Made by a program: the position numbers and the translations under genes | Part shown: in pieces, positions 8,299 through 16,615 of the stretch | Layout of the letters: each line of letters begins with the position of its first letter | Numbering within the stretch: position 1 is the first letter of the stretch | DNA from: Chitinispirillales bacterium | Lineage (GTDB): Bacteria; Fibrobacterota; Chitinivibrionia; Chitinivibrionales; Chitinispirillaceae | Assembly (NCBI GenBank): GCA_031281225.1 | Contig: JAITFQ010000012.1 | Coordinates: forward strand, 1-40,620 | Direction of reading: 5' to 3' | Length of the DNA stretch: 40,620 nt | The notes under the pieces: generated by a model | Told to the model about the DNA's origin: nothing | The model's input: the letters and a program-made list of their open reading frames with translations, nothing else | The model's database searches: none

Positions 8299-11200
8299 AT
8301 GAATCGCTGGTCATGTTGTCGTCGGTTATTGGTGAATATCAAATATCGGGCCGCGCACAGCTTCCGTGCCATACCAGTGATATTACTGATATTAACAGCG
8401 GCCTCGCAGGCAAACGACAGCATCCCTGCCCCCGACGTTTTCTATTTGCACCCCAAGCGATCCGTCAAGTCGATCGATTCCCTTGTCGCGCCGTCGGCCG
8501 CGGATTCTCTTAGGGGTGGGATGGTGATATCAAGCGACGACGATTACGGCAACCTGTTTATCTCCGGCTACAAGTCTTTCGGCGTTTCCGTTGGCGAACT
8601 TGGGGAAATCAATTTGGAGCAGGGGCTCGAGGCGGTGATCGAGGGGGAGGTGAGGCCGGGGACGATGCTGCGGGCGCAGTTGAGCGATCAGGGGTCGTCA
8701 CTCGACGGGTCTACGCGGGAAATTAGCGAGTTTGATATGATGTTTATCAGTTTGACAAACAAAAATTTCGCCGTTACCGCGGGGGATATGTTTACGGTTT
8801 GGCCGGCGGGGGGGATACTCTCGGGGCAGAAAAAAGTTGTGGGGATATCCGCGGCGGTAACGCCCGGGCCGGCGGCGGTTCACGCGTTCGGATCGTTTTC
8901 GGGGGGGAACAGTACGGTGCAGACCGTCAGGGGGCGGGAGGGGGTGCAGGGGCCGTATTACTTGACGGGAAGGGGCGAGGCAAGCATCATCACACCGGTC
9001 GACGGGACGGTGAAGGTACGGGTGAACGGGGATAATCTCAGCGAGGGGGCCGATGCGGATTTTGTCATCGACTACGACATCGGGGCGGTGACGTTTAACC
9101 CGCGCGTGCTTATCAGCGGGGATGATTTTATAAGGATTGAATACGAGTACAAGGCGTTTGACTACCGCAGAACATTCGCCGGCGGCGGCGCGTCATATCA
9201 CACGCGGGACAGCGTGTTCTCCATACATGGAATTTTGTGGAGTGAAAGCGACGACAAGGATCATCCCATTGAGATGCAGTTAGGCAGCCGCGAGCGGGAA
9301 ATATTGAGAAACAGCGGAAACAATCCCGCATACGCCGCGTCAACGGCAAGGCCGGTCCACCCGCTCGACGTCGCGCGGATGAGCGTTTTTCATCCACTGT
9401 ATAAAAAAGTATTTGACACGTTCACGCAAGATACAATCCTCGTCCATACCCCTTACGACCCGTTAAGGCCGGAGGACACGCGAGGTTTTTACACCGCGCA
9501 CTTCACCCCGATACAAACAGGGTCAGCCGGCGCGGACTACGTCGTTGACAACACCGCCCAGCACAGCCGGTTCGTTTACAAATACGCCGGCCCCGGCCTC
9601 GGCGACCACACGGCGCTCGCGCCCATCACCGCCCCCATGAGGGAAACTGCCGGAGAGATCGAGGCGCGGCTGCGGTTACCTTTTGTAAACGCGTCGCTTA
9701 ACATAGCGGGAAAGGAATCTAACCGTAATTTATTCTCAACGCTCGACGGCAACGACCTGTCATCGGCGGTAATTTTCAAACTCAGCGCGGGGGAGCGGCG
9801 GTTTGACAGGCGGTCGATTTGGGCGGACGCCGATTACCGCTACCGTTCTCAAAAGTTTACAAATGAGATTTTTTCGGCGAGCGAAAGAAACGAGGCGTGG
9901 GGGGCGGACGACATCGCCGATGGGGCGGGCGAGCATCAGTTTCAGGCGTGGAAATCGACGGTCGGCGGGACGGTGGCGCGGGGTGCGGCGGTTAGCGCGG
10001 GGGTTGGGCAGACGTTTATCGATTCGCTTGCGGAAACGGAAAAGATAAACGCGGATATACAGTTGCGGTTTCTTGGGGACAGGGCTGCAGCGGACGCCGG
10101 CGCGGTGTTTTTCAGGCACCATCTTTCCGACATCAATACGAGCCAGCGAAAATACGCGACGTTTACGGCAAGGCCGTCGCAGTTTTGGGAAACGACGCTC
10201 GGTTACAGGGACGAGTGGCGCGTTGACACCGCGGGTCAGGGCGGCGGGCATCTGGCGGGGACAGTTGAAGCCGCCTATCTGCCGGCGAATCTGCGGCAGA
10301 GTTTCAGCGCTATGCGGTACCAAAGCGGCGAGAGTTTTTTAGGGTCGATCGACACGGGCTACGCCCTTACATGGAACCAATCCGCCGCGTTCTCGCCGCT
10401 TAAAATATGGCGGTTGACGGGGGACAGCAGGTGGCGGTACGTAAAAATCAATGAACAGAGCAGCGCGTCAACTTTTTTGATGTCGGCGATAAGCGATATC
10501 GAACCGACGGCAAGCGGCTTTTCTTCGCGTCAGGAATATCGCGTCAACCGCGAGCTCGCTTCGCGGTTTGAGCAAAAAAAGTTTTTTGTGGGAAGAGGTT
10601 TGGGCACGCACGCTTTTGACTCGACAGCCGGAGAATTTCGCCCCGCCGTTCACGGCGACCATATCATACAGGAAGTGCAAATTTACGACAACACCTCGTC
10701 GGCGACAGTCCGCAAGACGATGTTGGGCGGCGACTGGTACTTCCGTCCGACAAGGGAGATCAGCGGAATTTTGGGGGACTTGGCGTGGAGCGGCGTACTG
10801 TCGCTTGAAGAACATATCGATTCGCGGGACGGCAGGATGATTTCTTATATCCCCGGGATACTGTCATTCTTCCCGCGCGATGTTGAGATTGACAGCGACG
10901 CCTCGGAAACGCCCAACGGTGGGTATCCAAACTACTCCGACCTGTCATACCGCCAAGACATCGACTACCAGATTCAGGGCAGCCCCTGGAGATCAAGGCT
11001 ATACCTTATGCCGGGATTACGGATTATCCGCGGATACAGGGAGCCGACTTTTGAAACAGGCTTATTGATAGAGAGAAGAAAAAACTCGATACTGCTAAGC
11101 ACCGAGCCGCGCTACTTTTCCGTTACTAAAGAATTTATATCAACCTCGCGAAACAGCCCGCAAAATAATTTTGCCGTCAGCGATGCCAGCGTCGAGTTGG

Positions 11201-11601
11201 TACAGAGTGTCGGGCACAATCAGAAATTTGAGCTTTACATACGGGAGCGGATCGGCAGGATTTTTGACGGCTCCTCAGCCCGTATCCACCCTGTGCCGGC
11301 CGATAGCGGCGTCTACCTGCAAATCCGCCCCGGCATAATCCACCGCCCGGTACGCGGCGGCATAGCCGAATTGTCATACACGTTTTCACATGTGCCGTAT
11401 AGCGGCGAGATTGATCACCGTATGGCCGGCGGGCATTCGGGCGGGACAAGCCACATCATCACGTTTCACAGCAACATAAACGCGGGAAAATATTTTAACT
11501 TTTCCGGAATGTACCGCGGGGAAGCGGCGCGCCGAATCGGTGACGACGCCTACGCGCCGATGACGCATGTGTTTTCATTGCAGGTTAAAGCGTTTTTGTG
11601 A
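8299..11601 (+). CDS. Large outer-membrane beta-barrel-like protein, function unknown
   Basis: An 1100-residue protein with a basic N-terminus and a hydrophobic segment (IPVILLILTAA) followed by a likely signal peptidase site after ASQA near residue 39. The body alternates short hydrophobic/aromatic and polar stretches typical of beta strands. It contains the pattern of an extended bait-like repeat (VKVRVNGDNLSEGADADF then DYDIGAVTFNPRVL, about residues 237-275). That pattern is common in large surface or outer-membrane proteins of Fibrobacterota, Ignavibacteria and relatives. The last strand ends VFSLQVKAFL. AGGA lies 5 bases before the ATG. It appears to be monocistronic. It could be a porin, an exporter or a scaffold; the sequence does not say. 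Frame and length are intact. Confidence 0.75.
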   Translation: MNRWSCCRRLLVNIKYRAAHSFRAIPVILLILTAASQANDSIPAPDVFYLHPKRSVKSIDSLVAPSAADSLRGGMVISSDDDYGNLFISGYKSFGVSVGELGEINLEQGLEAVIEGEVRPGTMLRAQLSDQGSSLDGSTREISEFDMMFISLTNKNFAVTAGDMFTVWPAGGILSGQKKVVGISAAVTPGPAAVHAFGSFSGGNSTVQTVRGREGVQGPYYLTGRGEASIITPVDGTVKVRVNGDNLSEGADADFVIDYDIGAVTFNPRVLISGDDFIRIEYEYKAFDYRRTFAGGGASYHTRDSVFSIHGILWSESDDKDHPIEMQLGSREREILRNSGNNPAYAASTARPVHPLDVARMSVFHPLYKKVFDTFTQDTILVHTPYDPLRPEDTRGFYTAHFTPIQTGSAGADYVVDNTAQHSRFVYKYAGPGLGDHTALAPITAPMRETAGEIEARLRLPFVNASLNIAGKESNRNLFSTLDGNDLSSAVIFKLSAGERRFDRRSIWADADYRYRSQKFTNEIFSASERNEAWGADDIADGAGEHQFQAWKSTVGGTVARGAAVSAGVGQTFIDSLAETEKINADIQLRFLGDRAAADAGAVFFRHHLSDINTSQRKYATFTARPSQFWETTLGYRDEWRVDTAGQGGGHLAGTVEAAYLPANLRQSFSAMRYQSGESFLGSIDTGYALTWNQSAAFSPLKIWRLTGDSRWRYVKINEQSSASTFLMSAISDIEPTASGFSSRQEYRVNRELASRFEQKKFFVGRGLGTHAFDSTAGEFRPAVHGDHIIQEVQIYDNTSSATVRKTMLGGDWYFRPTREISGILGDLAWSGVLSLEEHIDSRDGRMISYIPGILSFFPRDVEIDSDASETPNGGYPNYSDLSYRQDIDYQIQGSPWRSRLYLMPGLRIIRGYREPTFETGLLIERRKNSILLSTEPRYFSVTKEFISTSRNSPQNNFAVSDASVELVQSVGHNQKFELYIRERIGRIFDGSSARIHPVPADSGVYLQIRPGIIHRPVRGGIAELSYTFSHVPYSGEIDHRMAGGHSGGTSHIITFHSNINAGKYFNFSGMYRGEAARRIGDDAYAPMTHVFSLQVKAFL

Positions 11602-11619
11602 CTCAATATTTATACTAGA

Positions 11620-11738
11620 CAGCAGAATTTGCCAAACTGCGCAAGGAAAACAAGGCACTCAAGGAGGCGAACGAGATGTTAAAAAAGCGACGCTCATCTT
11701 CGCAAACGAAAGACCTCGAAGAAATTTTGCCGAAATAA
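11620..11738 (+). pseudogene. IS3-family transposase OrfA remnant
   Basis: The frame ending with TAA at 11736-11738 encodes AEFAKLRKENKALKEANEML, the leucine-zipper end of IS3-type OrfA. At an A6G run (11681-11687) the expected continuation KKATLIFANERP moves to the -1 frame. Either this is the usual slippery site of IS3 elements or an indel. No helix-turn-helix part, no OrfB and no terminal repeats remain. The bases from 11739 to 11960 are T-rich and hold no further gene I can support. Confidence 0.7.
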
Positions 11739-11960
11739 TATTTTTTATTTTTTTTTGCCATTCTCGCCATGCCGGAAATTATATTTGTTATCAAGAAGAG
11801 GCATGGGAGTTGCTAATGGCGGTTTTCTATCCGCCACATTTGGGGCAGGGGTCAGTACTGCGCATTGCCCTATAACCTGCCCTAGACGTCGTATACCTAG
11901 AACGTTAGGCGAAAATTTTAGCCTGAGATATATTACGAATACTATGTTTTGGAGGTTTTT

Positions 11961-12647
11961 TTGAGGTTATCAATAGAGAGTTTTTCAGAGAAATTTAGAA
12001 AAATCAAAGAAATGGGGTTTGTTCCTTCTCAAAGAAAGGGGCCAACAGGCATTGGTTATACCCTTGAGACCCTATTAGGCATTGATGAAAATAATGATGC
12101 TTCACCAGATATTGTGGGGGCTGAATTAAAGGCTCATAGGGCAAATAGTAAAAATTTAATAACACTTTTTACATTTAATAATAAAGCATGGAAAATACCG
12201 CCATTAGAAGCTGTAAAACGTTACGGAAGTCTTGATAGAGATGGTCGGCAAGGGCTTTATTATACAATGTCGTTAAAACCAAATAGCGCGGGACTTTTTC
12301 TTGATGTTCAAAAAGACACTATTGCGGTACGGCATATTTCTGGTACTGTTGTTGTTGAATGGATATTGGAATTATTAGCCAAAAGATTTATACAAAAAAT
12401 CCCTTCATTAATATTTGTAACTGCATTTACAGAATTACGTGATGGTATAGAATATTTTCATTTTCAAAGAGCGCAACTTATGAAAGATACAACATCAGAA
12501 TTATTATGCAATCAATTTAAATCAGAAAATATCTTGGTAGATTTACGTTTACATGATAAAGGGACAATGGCAAGAAATCATGGAACTGGTTTTAGAACTT
12601 ATGAAAATCGCTTACCACAGTTATTTAGATTGGTTTTGGATATATGA
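11961..12647 (+). CDS. MvaI/BcnI-type type II restriction endonuclease
   Basis: A 228-residue protein of the MvaI/BcnI restriction endonuclease family. These enzymes act as monomers and cut CCWGG or CCSGG sites. The N-terminal block GFVPSQRKGPTGIGYTLE and the following LLGIDEN match the family. The catalytic pattern D-x4-E-x-K is visible in SPDIVGAELK (Asp50, Glu55, Lys57). I chose the TTG at 11961 because GGAGG sits 5 bases upstream and the family N-terminus fits; a TTG at 11949 lacks a site. The stop overlaps the methyltransferase ATG by 4 bases. Base composition is clearly more AT-rich than neighbouring genes, which suggests transfer. The target sequence is inferred only from the family. 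Confidence 0.88.
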   Translation: MRLSIESFSEKFRKIKEMGFVPSQRKGPTGIGYTLETLLGIDENNDASPDIVGAELKAHRANSKNLITLFTFNNKAWKIPPLEAVKRYGSLDRDGRQGLYYTMSLKPNSAGLFLDVQKDTIAVRHISGTVVVEWILELLAKRFIQKIPSLIFVTAFTELRDGIEYFHFQRAQLMKDTTSELLCNQFKSENILVDLRLHDKGTMARNHGTGFRTYENRLPQLFRLVLDI

Positions 12648-13489
12648 GCAAGTATAATGTTGTACGTAACACAAAATATGATTATACAGGGCAATCATAT
12701 TCGTCTATTTATCCCAATTTACATCGTTACCCAGCAACAATGATACCTCAAATTGGTATAGATATTTTAAAAGAATTTAATATTTCGTCAGGGAGTATGC
12801 TTGATCCATATTGCGGTTCTGGAACAAGTTTTATATGCGGTTTAGAATGTGGGATTAAAAAAATGTCAGGTTTTGACATTAACCCATTGGCTGTTTTAAT
12901 TGCTAAAGCGAAATTTACAAAAATAAATATAAAAGAAATTGAAAATGAATATCAAAAACTTAGAAATAATGTGTTTGATATAATGAAGAATGAAAAAATT
13001 TTAAAAAAAATAATTATACCAAAAATCACAAATATATATTTTTGGTTTTCTGAAACAGTAGTTAAAAACCTTTCTGTTATTAAATACTGTATAGATGAAT
13101 TAGAAAACGAAAAAATAAAAAATATGTTTCTTGTTCCATTTTCTGAAACTGTTAGAGAGTGTTCATATACACGAAATAATGAATTTAAATTATATCGCAT
13201 GAAACCAGAAGAAATACACAATTTTAATCCAGATGTGTTAAGTTTCTATTTTAAAAAGTTAAACGACGCAATACAATGTTATAAATTATATTATTCACCA
13301 AAATTATTAAATGATACATCTGTTAAAATACACTCAAAACCTTTTCAAAAAGATAAAAATGGTTATGATTTAGTTTTGACAAGCCCTCCTTACGGAGATA
13401 GCAGAACAACCGTTGCTTACGGTCAATTTTCAACATTATCTAATGAGTGGTTAGGGATAAATAATGCTCGTAAAATAGATAGTATGTGA
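12644..13489 (+). CDS. DNA methyltransferase, N-terminal part, ended by an in-frame TGA
   Basis: This 281-residue product carries the cofactor and catalytic motifs of an amino-methyltransferase, probably the partner of the upstream endonuclease. A motif X-like region (HRYPATMIPQ) comes first. Motif I is DPYCGSGT (residues 54-61), and motif IV is TSPPYGDS with SPPY at 247-250, typical of N4-cytosine enzymes. The frame stops at TGA 13487-13489, directly after KIDSM. The next codon is ATG in the same frame, and it continues into sequence that belongs to the same protein family. A single base change (for example TTA to TGA) would explain this. The ATG overlaps the endonuclease stop (ATGA), so translation is coupled. 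AT-rich like its partner. Confidence 0.85.
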   Translation: MSKYNVVRNTKYDYTGQSYSSIYPNLHRYPATMIPQIGIDILKEFNISSGSMLDPYCGSGTSFICGLECGIKKMSGFDINPLAVLIAKAKFTKINIKEIENEYQKLRNNVFDIMKNEKILKKIIIPKITNIYFWFSETVVKNLSVIKYCIDELENEKIKNMFLVPFSETVRECSYTRNNEFKLYRMKPEEIHNFNPDVLSFYFKKLNDAIQCYKLYYSPKLLNDTSVKIHSKPFQKDKNGYDLVLTSPPYGDSRTTVAYGQFSTLSNEWLGINNARKIDSM

Positions 13490-13891
13490 ATGGGTGGTGG
13501 CCGTGTATCAGAAATAATGAAAGATAACTGTGTTAAAGAATCTATAAAAATGATAGAAAACGAAGATAAAAAACGAGCTTTAGAAGTATCGTCATTTTAT
13601 TATGATTTGCAAAAATCAATAAATAATGTTGCGAAATGTATAAATAAAGATGGTACGGTAATATATATTGTGGGAAATAGAACTGTAAAAAATATACCTT
13701 TGCCTACAGATCAATTTATCGCAGAAATATTTGAGAAAAATGGTTTCAAACATTTGGTTACTTATAAACGTGCATTAAGTAATAAAGCAATGCCTAGCAG
13801 AAATTCACCTACTAACATTGCAGGAAAAACCGTGAATACAATGTTATATGAATATATAGTTGTATGTAAAAATGTAGATACACGCAAATAA
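13490..13891 (+). CDS. DNA methyltransferase, C-terminal part, in frame after the TGA
   Basis: A 133-codon frame that begins with ATG immediately after the TGA of the preceding part, with no frame change. It encodes MGGGRVSEIM, then VIYIVGNRTVKNIPLPT and NSPTNIAGKTVNTMLYEY. These look like the C-terminal half of the same methyltransferase rather than a separate protein. It lacks any SAM-binding or catalytic motif of its own. Translation could restart at TGAATG and give two subunits, or the UGA could be read through at low level, or the gene could be dead. The rest of the frame is free of other damage, which suggests a recent or tolerated change. Confidence 0.75.
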   Translation: MGGGRVSEIMKDNCVKESIKMIENEDKKRALEVSSFYYDLQKSINNVAKCINKDGTVIYIVGNRTVKNIPLPTDQFIAEIFEKNGFKHLVTYKRALSNKAMPSRNSPTNIAGKTVNTMLYEYIVVCKNVDTRK

Positions 13892-13925
13892 AAATTTTTA
13901 GGACACACGAGTAGACGGCGTTGAC

Positions 13926-13944
13926 ATACATCGTATACTCACAA
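13926..13944 (-). repeat. 19-bp repeat, partial extra copy of the element motif
   Basis: ATACATCGTATACTCACAA is identical to 14050-14068, 124 bases away in the same orientation. That second site is the edge of the element core at 13961-14064. This indicates an adjacent, mostly deleted copy. Confidence 0.65.
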
Positions 13945-13960
13945 CAAAACAGTCTAAGAC

Positions 13961-14064
13961 TGGCAAATAAAAGTTTTTAACTGTGACGGCAACTTGTTTA
14001 TCTCGGCGTAAGCCGAGGCCGACAATGCTGGATTTTCTAAATACGTGAAATACATCGTATACTC
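13961..14064 (-). repeat. Second copy of the core of the 6.2-kb inverted-end element
   Basis: Inverted relative to 6202-6305, with about 14 mismatches over 104 bases. The long inverted ends of the first copy are not recognisable here. It includes the short palindrome CTCGGCGTAAGCCGAG and would encode a 33-residue peptide on the minus strand beginning MYFTYLE. It lies between the restriction-modification island and argS. Confidence 0.75.
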
Positions 14065-14150
14065 ACAATAAAAAATTTTGATTTCAAAACGTCCATGATA
14101 TATATTTAATGCGGGAAAATTGTTTTTCAAATAACGGAGTATCATTAATT

Positions 14151-15866
14151 ATGGCTGACCATAAAATTTTAATCGTACAGGCGCTTGCCGGTGGTTTGAA
14201 AGAGCATCTGCCGCCGGAAGATATCGAAAAAAACGTCGAAATCCCCCCGTCCGACAACTTGGGGGACTACGCCTTTCCGTGTTTCAGCCTGTCCAAAATA
14301 CTGCGGAAGAATCCGGCGCAGATTGCCGCGGAGCTAAAAGAGGAAATCTGCCGGCACGGCGGGTTCGACGCCGCCGGTATACGGGTGGAGACGGCGGGCG
14401 GGTATTTGAATTTTTTTGTTGACAAGAAGCAACTGGCGGAATCCGTTTTGAAATTGGCGGCTGACGAAAATTTCGGCAGGGGCAATATCCAAAGCCGCGT
14501 AGTGGTCGAATTCGCGTCGCCGAATACCAACAAACCGCTGCACCTCGGGCATCTGCGCAATATGTCTATCGGAGACAGTATATCGCGCATCCTCTCTTTT
14601 TGTGGATGCGAGGTTTTTAAGGCAAGCATCAACAACGACCGCGGCGTACATATATGCAAGTCGATGCTCGCGTACGACAGGTGCGGCGGCGGTGCGGCGC
14701 CGGAGAGCGCGGGGATTAAGCCGGATCATTTTGTGGGCGATTACTATGTGATGTTCAACAGCAAGTCCGCAGAGGACGAAAGCTGGAATGACGACGCACA
14801 AAAAATGCTGAAAGATTGGGAGGACGGCGACCCGAAAACGCTTGACCTTTGGAAGAAGATGAACGGGTGGGCGCTCCACGGGTTTCGGGAAACTTACAAA
14901 CTGTTTGGAATATCGTTTGACAAAGAGTATTACGAGAGCGACATTTATAAGGACGGCAAGGATATTGTGCTGGACGGGCTTGACAAGGGGATTTTTTACA
15001 GGCGGGAGGACGGGGCGGCCGTCGTTGACTTGGAGGAGGAGAAGTTAGGCAGCAAGGTATTGCTGCGCCCCGACGGTACGAGCGTCTACATCGTTCAAGA
15101 TTTGTATCTTGCGCTGCTCAAGGACAAGGAGTTCAAGTACGACAGGTCTTTTTACGTCGTCGGCAACGAGCAGGACTATCACTTTGCCGTATTGATCGCA
15201 ATCTTCAAAAAGCTCGGTTACGACATCGCCGAAAAAATGAAACACCTCTCTTACGGGATGGTTGAACTGCCCGAAGGCAAGATGAAATCGCGGGAAGGCA
15301 CGGTGGTAGATGCCGACGACCTCATCCGGGAGACGAAGGAACTCGCGAAACAGGAAGTGGTCGAGAGGTATCAGTTGTCGGAAAGCGAGGCGGAGGACAG
15401 AAGTTTGAAAATTGCCCTGGCGGCGATCAAGTATCAGCTGCTAAAAGTTGATATTGCTAAAAACATGGTCTTTGACCCGAAGAAAGCGATCAGTTTTGAG
15501 GGCGACACCGGCCCTTATCTATTATACAGCTACGCCCGCGCGTCGTCCATAATCCGTAAGGCCGGCGGCGCCCAGCGGGAAATTGCCGTTCCGGGCAATC
15601 TCGAACCGTCCGAAATCAAATTGATAAAAAAAATCGCCTTTTTCAAGGAAGCGGTGGAATACGCGCACGAGCGCCTGTCGCCGTCGGTCATAGCCAATTA
15701 CGCCTTCGACCTCGCGCAAATTTTCAACGAATTCTACCACGCGCACCAGGTCATCGGGAGCGGGGGGGACGTTGAAGGCTTCCGGGTTAATCTGGTGGCG
15801 TCGTTCAGGTCAACTGTAAAAAAATGTTTGACATTGTTAGGGATTGAGGAGATTGAGGAGATGTGA
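14151..15866 (+). CDS. argS: Arginine-tRNA ligase
   Basis: A 571-residue class I aminoacyl-tRNA synthetase that charges tRNA-Arg. The N-terminal Add1-type domain (DNLGDYAFPCFSLSK) is present. The HIGH-type motif follows as NTNKPLHLGHLRN, and the KMSKS-loop equivalent is GKMKSREGT. The C-terminal part has the DALR anticodon-binding pattern (GPYLLYSYARASSI). I chose the ATG at 14151 because CGGAG lies about 11 bases upstream and the product MADHKILIVQ begins as usual; an ATG at 14109 would add 14 residues that overlap the repeat region. Length is normal. It returns to the GC-richer composition of the chromosome after the AT-rich island. Confidence 0.97.
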   Translation: MADHKILIVQALAGGLKEHLPPEDIEKNVEIPPSDNLGDYAFPCFSLSKILRKNPAQIAAELKEEICRHGGFDAAGIRVETAGGYLNFFVDKKQLAESVLKLAADENFGRGNIQSRVVVEFASPNTNKPLHLGHLRNMSIGDSISRILSFCGCEVFKASINNDRGVHICKSMLAYDRCGGGAAPESAGIKPDHFVGDYYVMFNSKSAEDESWNDDAQKMLKDWEDGDPKTLDLWKKMNGWALHGFRETYKLFGISFDKEYYESDIYKDGKDIVLDGLDKGIFYRREDGAAVVDLEEEKLGSKVLLRPDGTSVYIVQDLYLALLKDKEFKYDRSFYVVGNEQDYHFAVLIAIFKKLGYDIAEKMKHLSYGMVELPEGKMKSREGTVVDADDLIRETKELAKQEVVERYQLSESEAEDRSLKIALAAIKYQLLKVDIAKNMVFDPKKAISFEGDTGPYLLYSYARASSIIRKAGGAQREIAVPGNLEPSEIKLIKKIAFFKEAVEYAHERLSPSVIANYAFDLAQIFNEFYHAHQVIGSGGDVEGFRVNLVASFRSTVKKCLTLLGIEEIEEM

Positions 15867-15903
15867 ACTGAAGACTGCCAGTATTGTTTGGGAATAAGAT
15901 GTT

Positions 15904-16173
15904 CTACATGGTTCGGTAAATATTTTTTCTGTTCCCTGTTTCCAGCGCAAGAACAATCAATTTCTCATCCTGAATTTCACAAATAATTCTATAGTTTCCC
16001 GTTCTATAACGCCACTGTCCCTTGCGATTTCCTTTTAATTCTTTCCCAATAACGCGTGGATTGTCTGTACCGTCAATATTATGGTGCAGGTATTTAAGAA
16101 TTTGCTTTGCGGCATTTTCCCCTAATTTTTCCAACTGTTTTTCAAATTTTTTTGTCCATTCGATCCGATACAT
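15904..16173 (-). CDS. RelE/ParE-superfamily toxin
   Basis: An 89-residue basic protein of the RelE type, an mRNA-cleaving or gyrase-inhibiting toxin fold. The N-terminal IEWTKKFEKQLEKL, the central ELKGNRKGQWRYRTGNYRI and the terminal EIQDEKLIVLALETGNRKNI match RelE/YafQ-type toxins. The start ATG at 16173 shares its A with the stop TGA of the antitoxin gene (TGATG), so the pair is translationally coupled. A TTG one codon earlier is less likely. RelE-type ribosome-dependent cleavage is more probable than ParE, but the target cannot be read from sequence. It is convergent with argS. Confidence 0.85.
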   Translation of the reverse strand: MYRIEWTKKFEKQLEKLGENAAKQILKYLHHNIDGTDNPRVIGKELKGNRKGQWRYRTGNYRIICEIQDEKLIVLALETGNRKNIYRTM

Positions 16174-16451
16174 CAAATAACTCCGTATTTTTTGTACAAG
16201 TCTTCAATCGGATAACTCTTGTACCCATCTTTTACATACTCTTCGTATGCCTTATCGGCGATTTTTGCATCGTAAGCATCCTCATGTTCTTCGTCGCAGT
16301 TGTTTTCATATCCAATCGTAAATGGATTTTTTTTTTGCCGGAGCGATTGCACAATAAACATATTTATTGCGGTTTCCAAATCCAAGCCAAGATCGGAAAA
16401 AAATGTCTCTGCCTGTTTTTCCAAATGTTTATCAATATTTATTGTCAGCAT
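16173..16451 (-). CDS. RelB/DinJ-family antitoxin
   Basis: A 92-residue protein with the ribbon-helix-helix N-terminus of RelB/DinJ (LTINIDKHLEKQAETFF, then LGLDLETAINMFIVQSL). The C-terminal half is acidic and probably disordered, the part that usually wraps the toxin. It is the first gene of the pair and its stop overlaps the toxin start by one base. RelB proteins normally repress their own promoter, and a good -10 box lies about 70 bases upstream. Confidence 0.87.
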   Translation of the reverse strand: MLTINIDKHLEKQAETFFSDLGLDLETAINMFIVQSLRQKKNPFTIGYENNCDEEHEDAYDAKIADKAYEEYVKDGYKSYPIEDLYKKYGVI

Positions 16452-16521
16452 ATTTTCTCCGTAATTTTACATGTTTTTACGACAATCAGCCATAAAACGA
16501 CTACCCACAGCTACAATATAC

Positions 16522-16527
16522 ATTATA
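16522..16527 (-). promoter_or_regulatory. -10 box of the relBE-type operon
   Basis: A perfect TATAAT on the minus strand lies 70 bases before the antitoxin ATG. It is embedded in the AT-rich partial palindrome TACAATATACATTATA (16512-16527), which could be an operator for the antitoxin. No convincing -35 box at the ideal distance. Confidence 0.45.
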
Positions 16528-16615
16528 GCGTTTTACGAATGCAAGTAATGTTTATAAAACTTTGGGATTAAATATACCACTTTCACCCGTATTTTTCAAC
16601 CCCCCGCCACATTTA

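Noticed and set aside
11739-11960. A promoter or additional gene before the restriction endonuclease
   Set aside because: The stretch is T-rich with short frames only, and no convincing pair of promoter boxes was found.
12644-13891. UGA as a sense codon explaining the split methyltransferase
   Set aside because: Several intact genes in the window (for example argS, tatC and the 1100-residue protein) end with TGA, so UGA is a stop codon here.
13954-14145. A 63-residue minus-strand gene before argS
   Set aside because: Its C-terminal half is the element core and its N-terminal half has no ribosome site; it is better described as a repeat.
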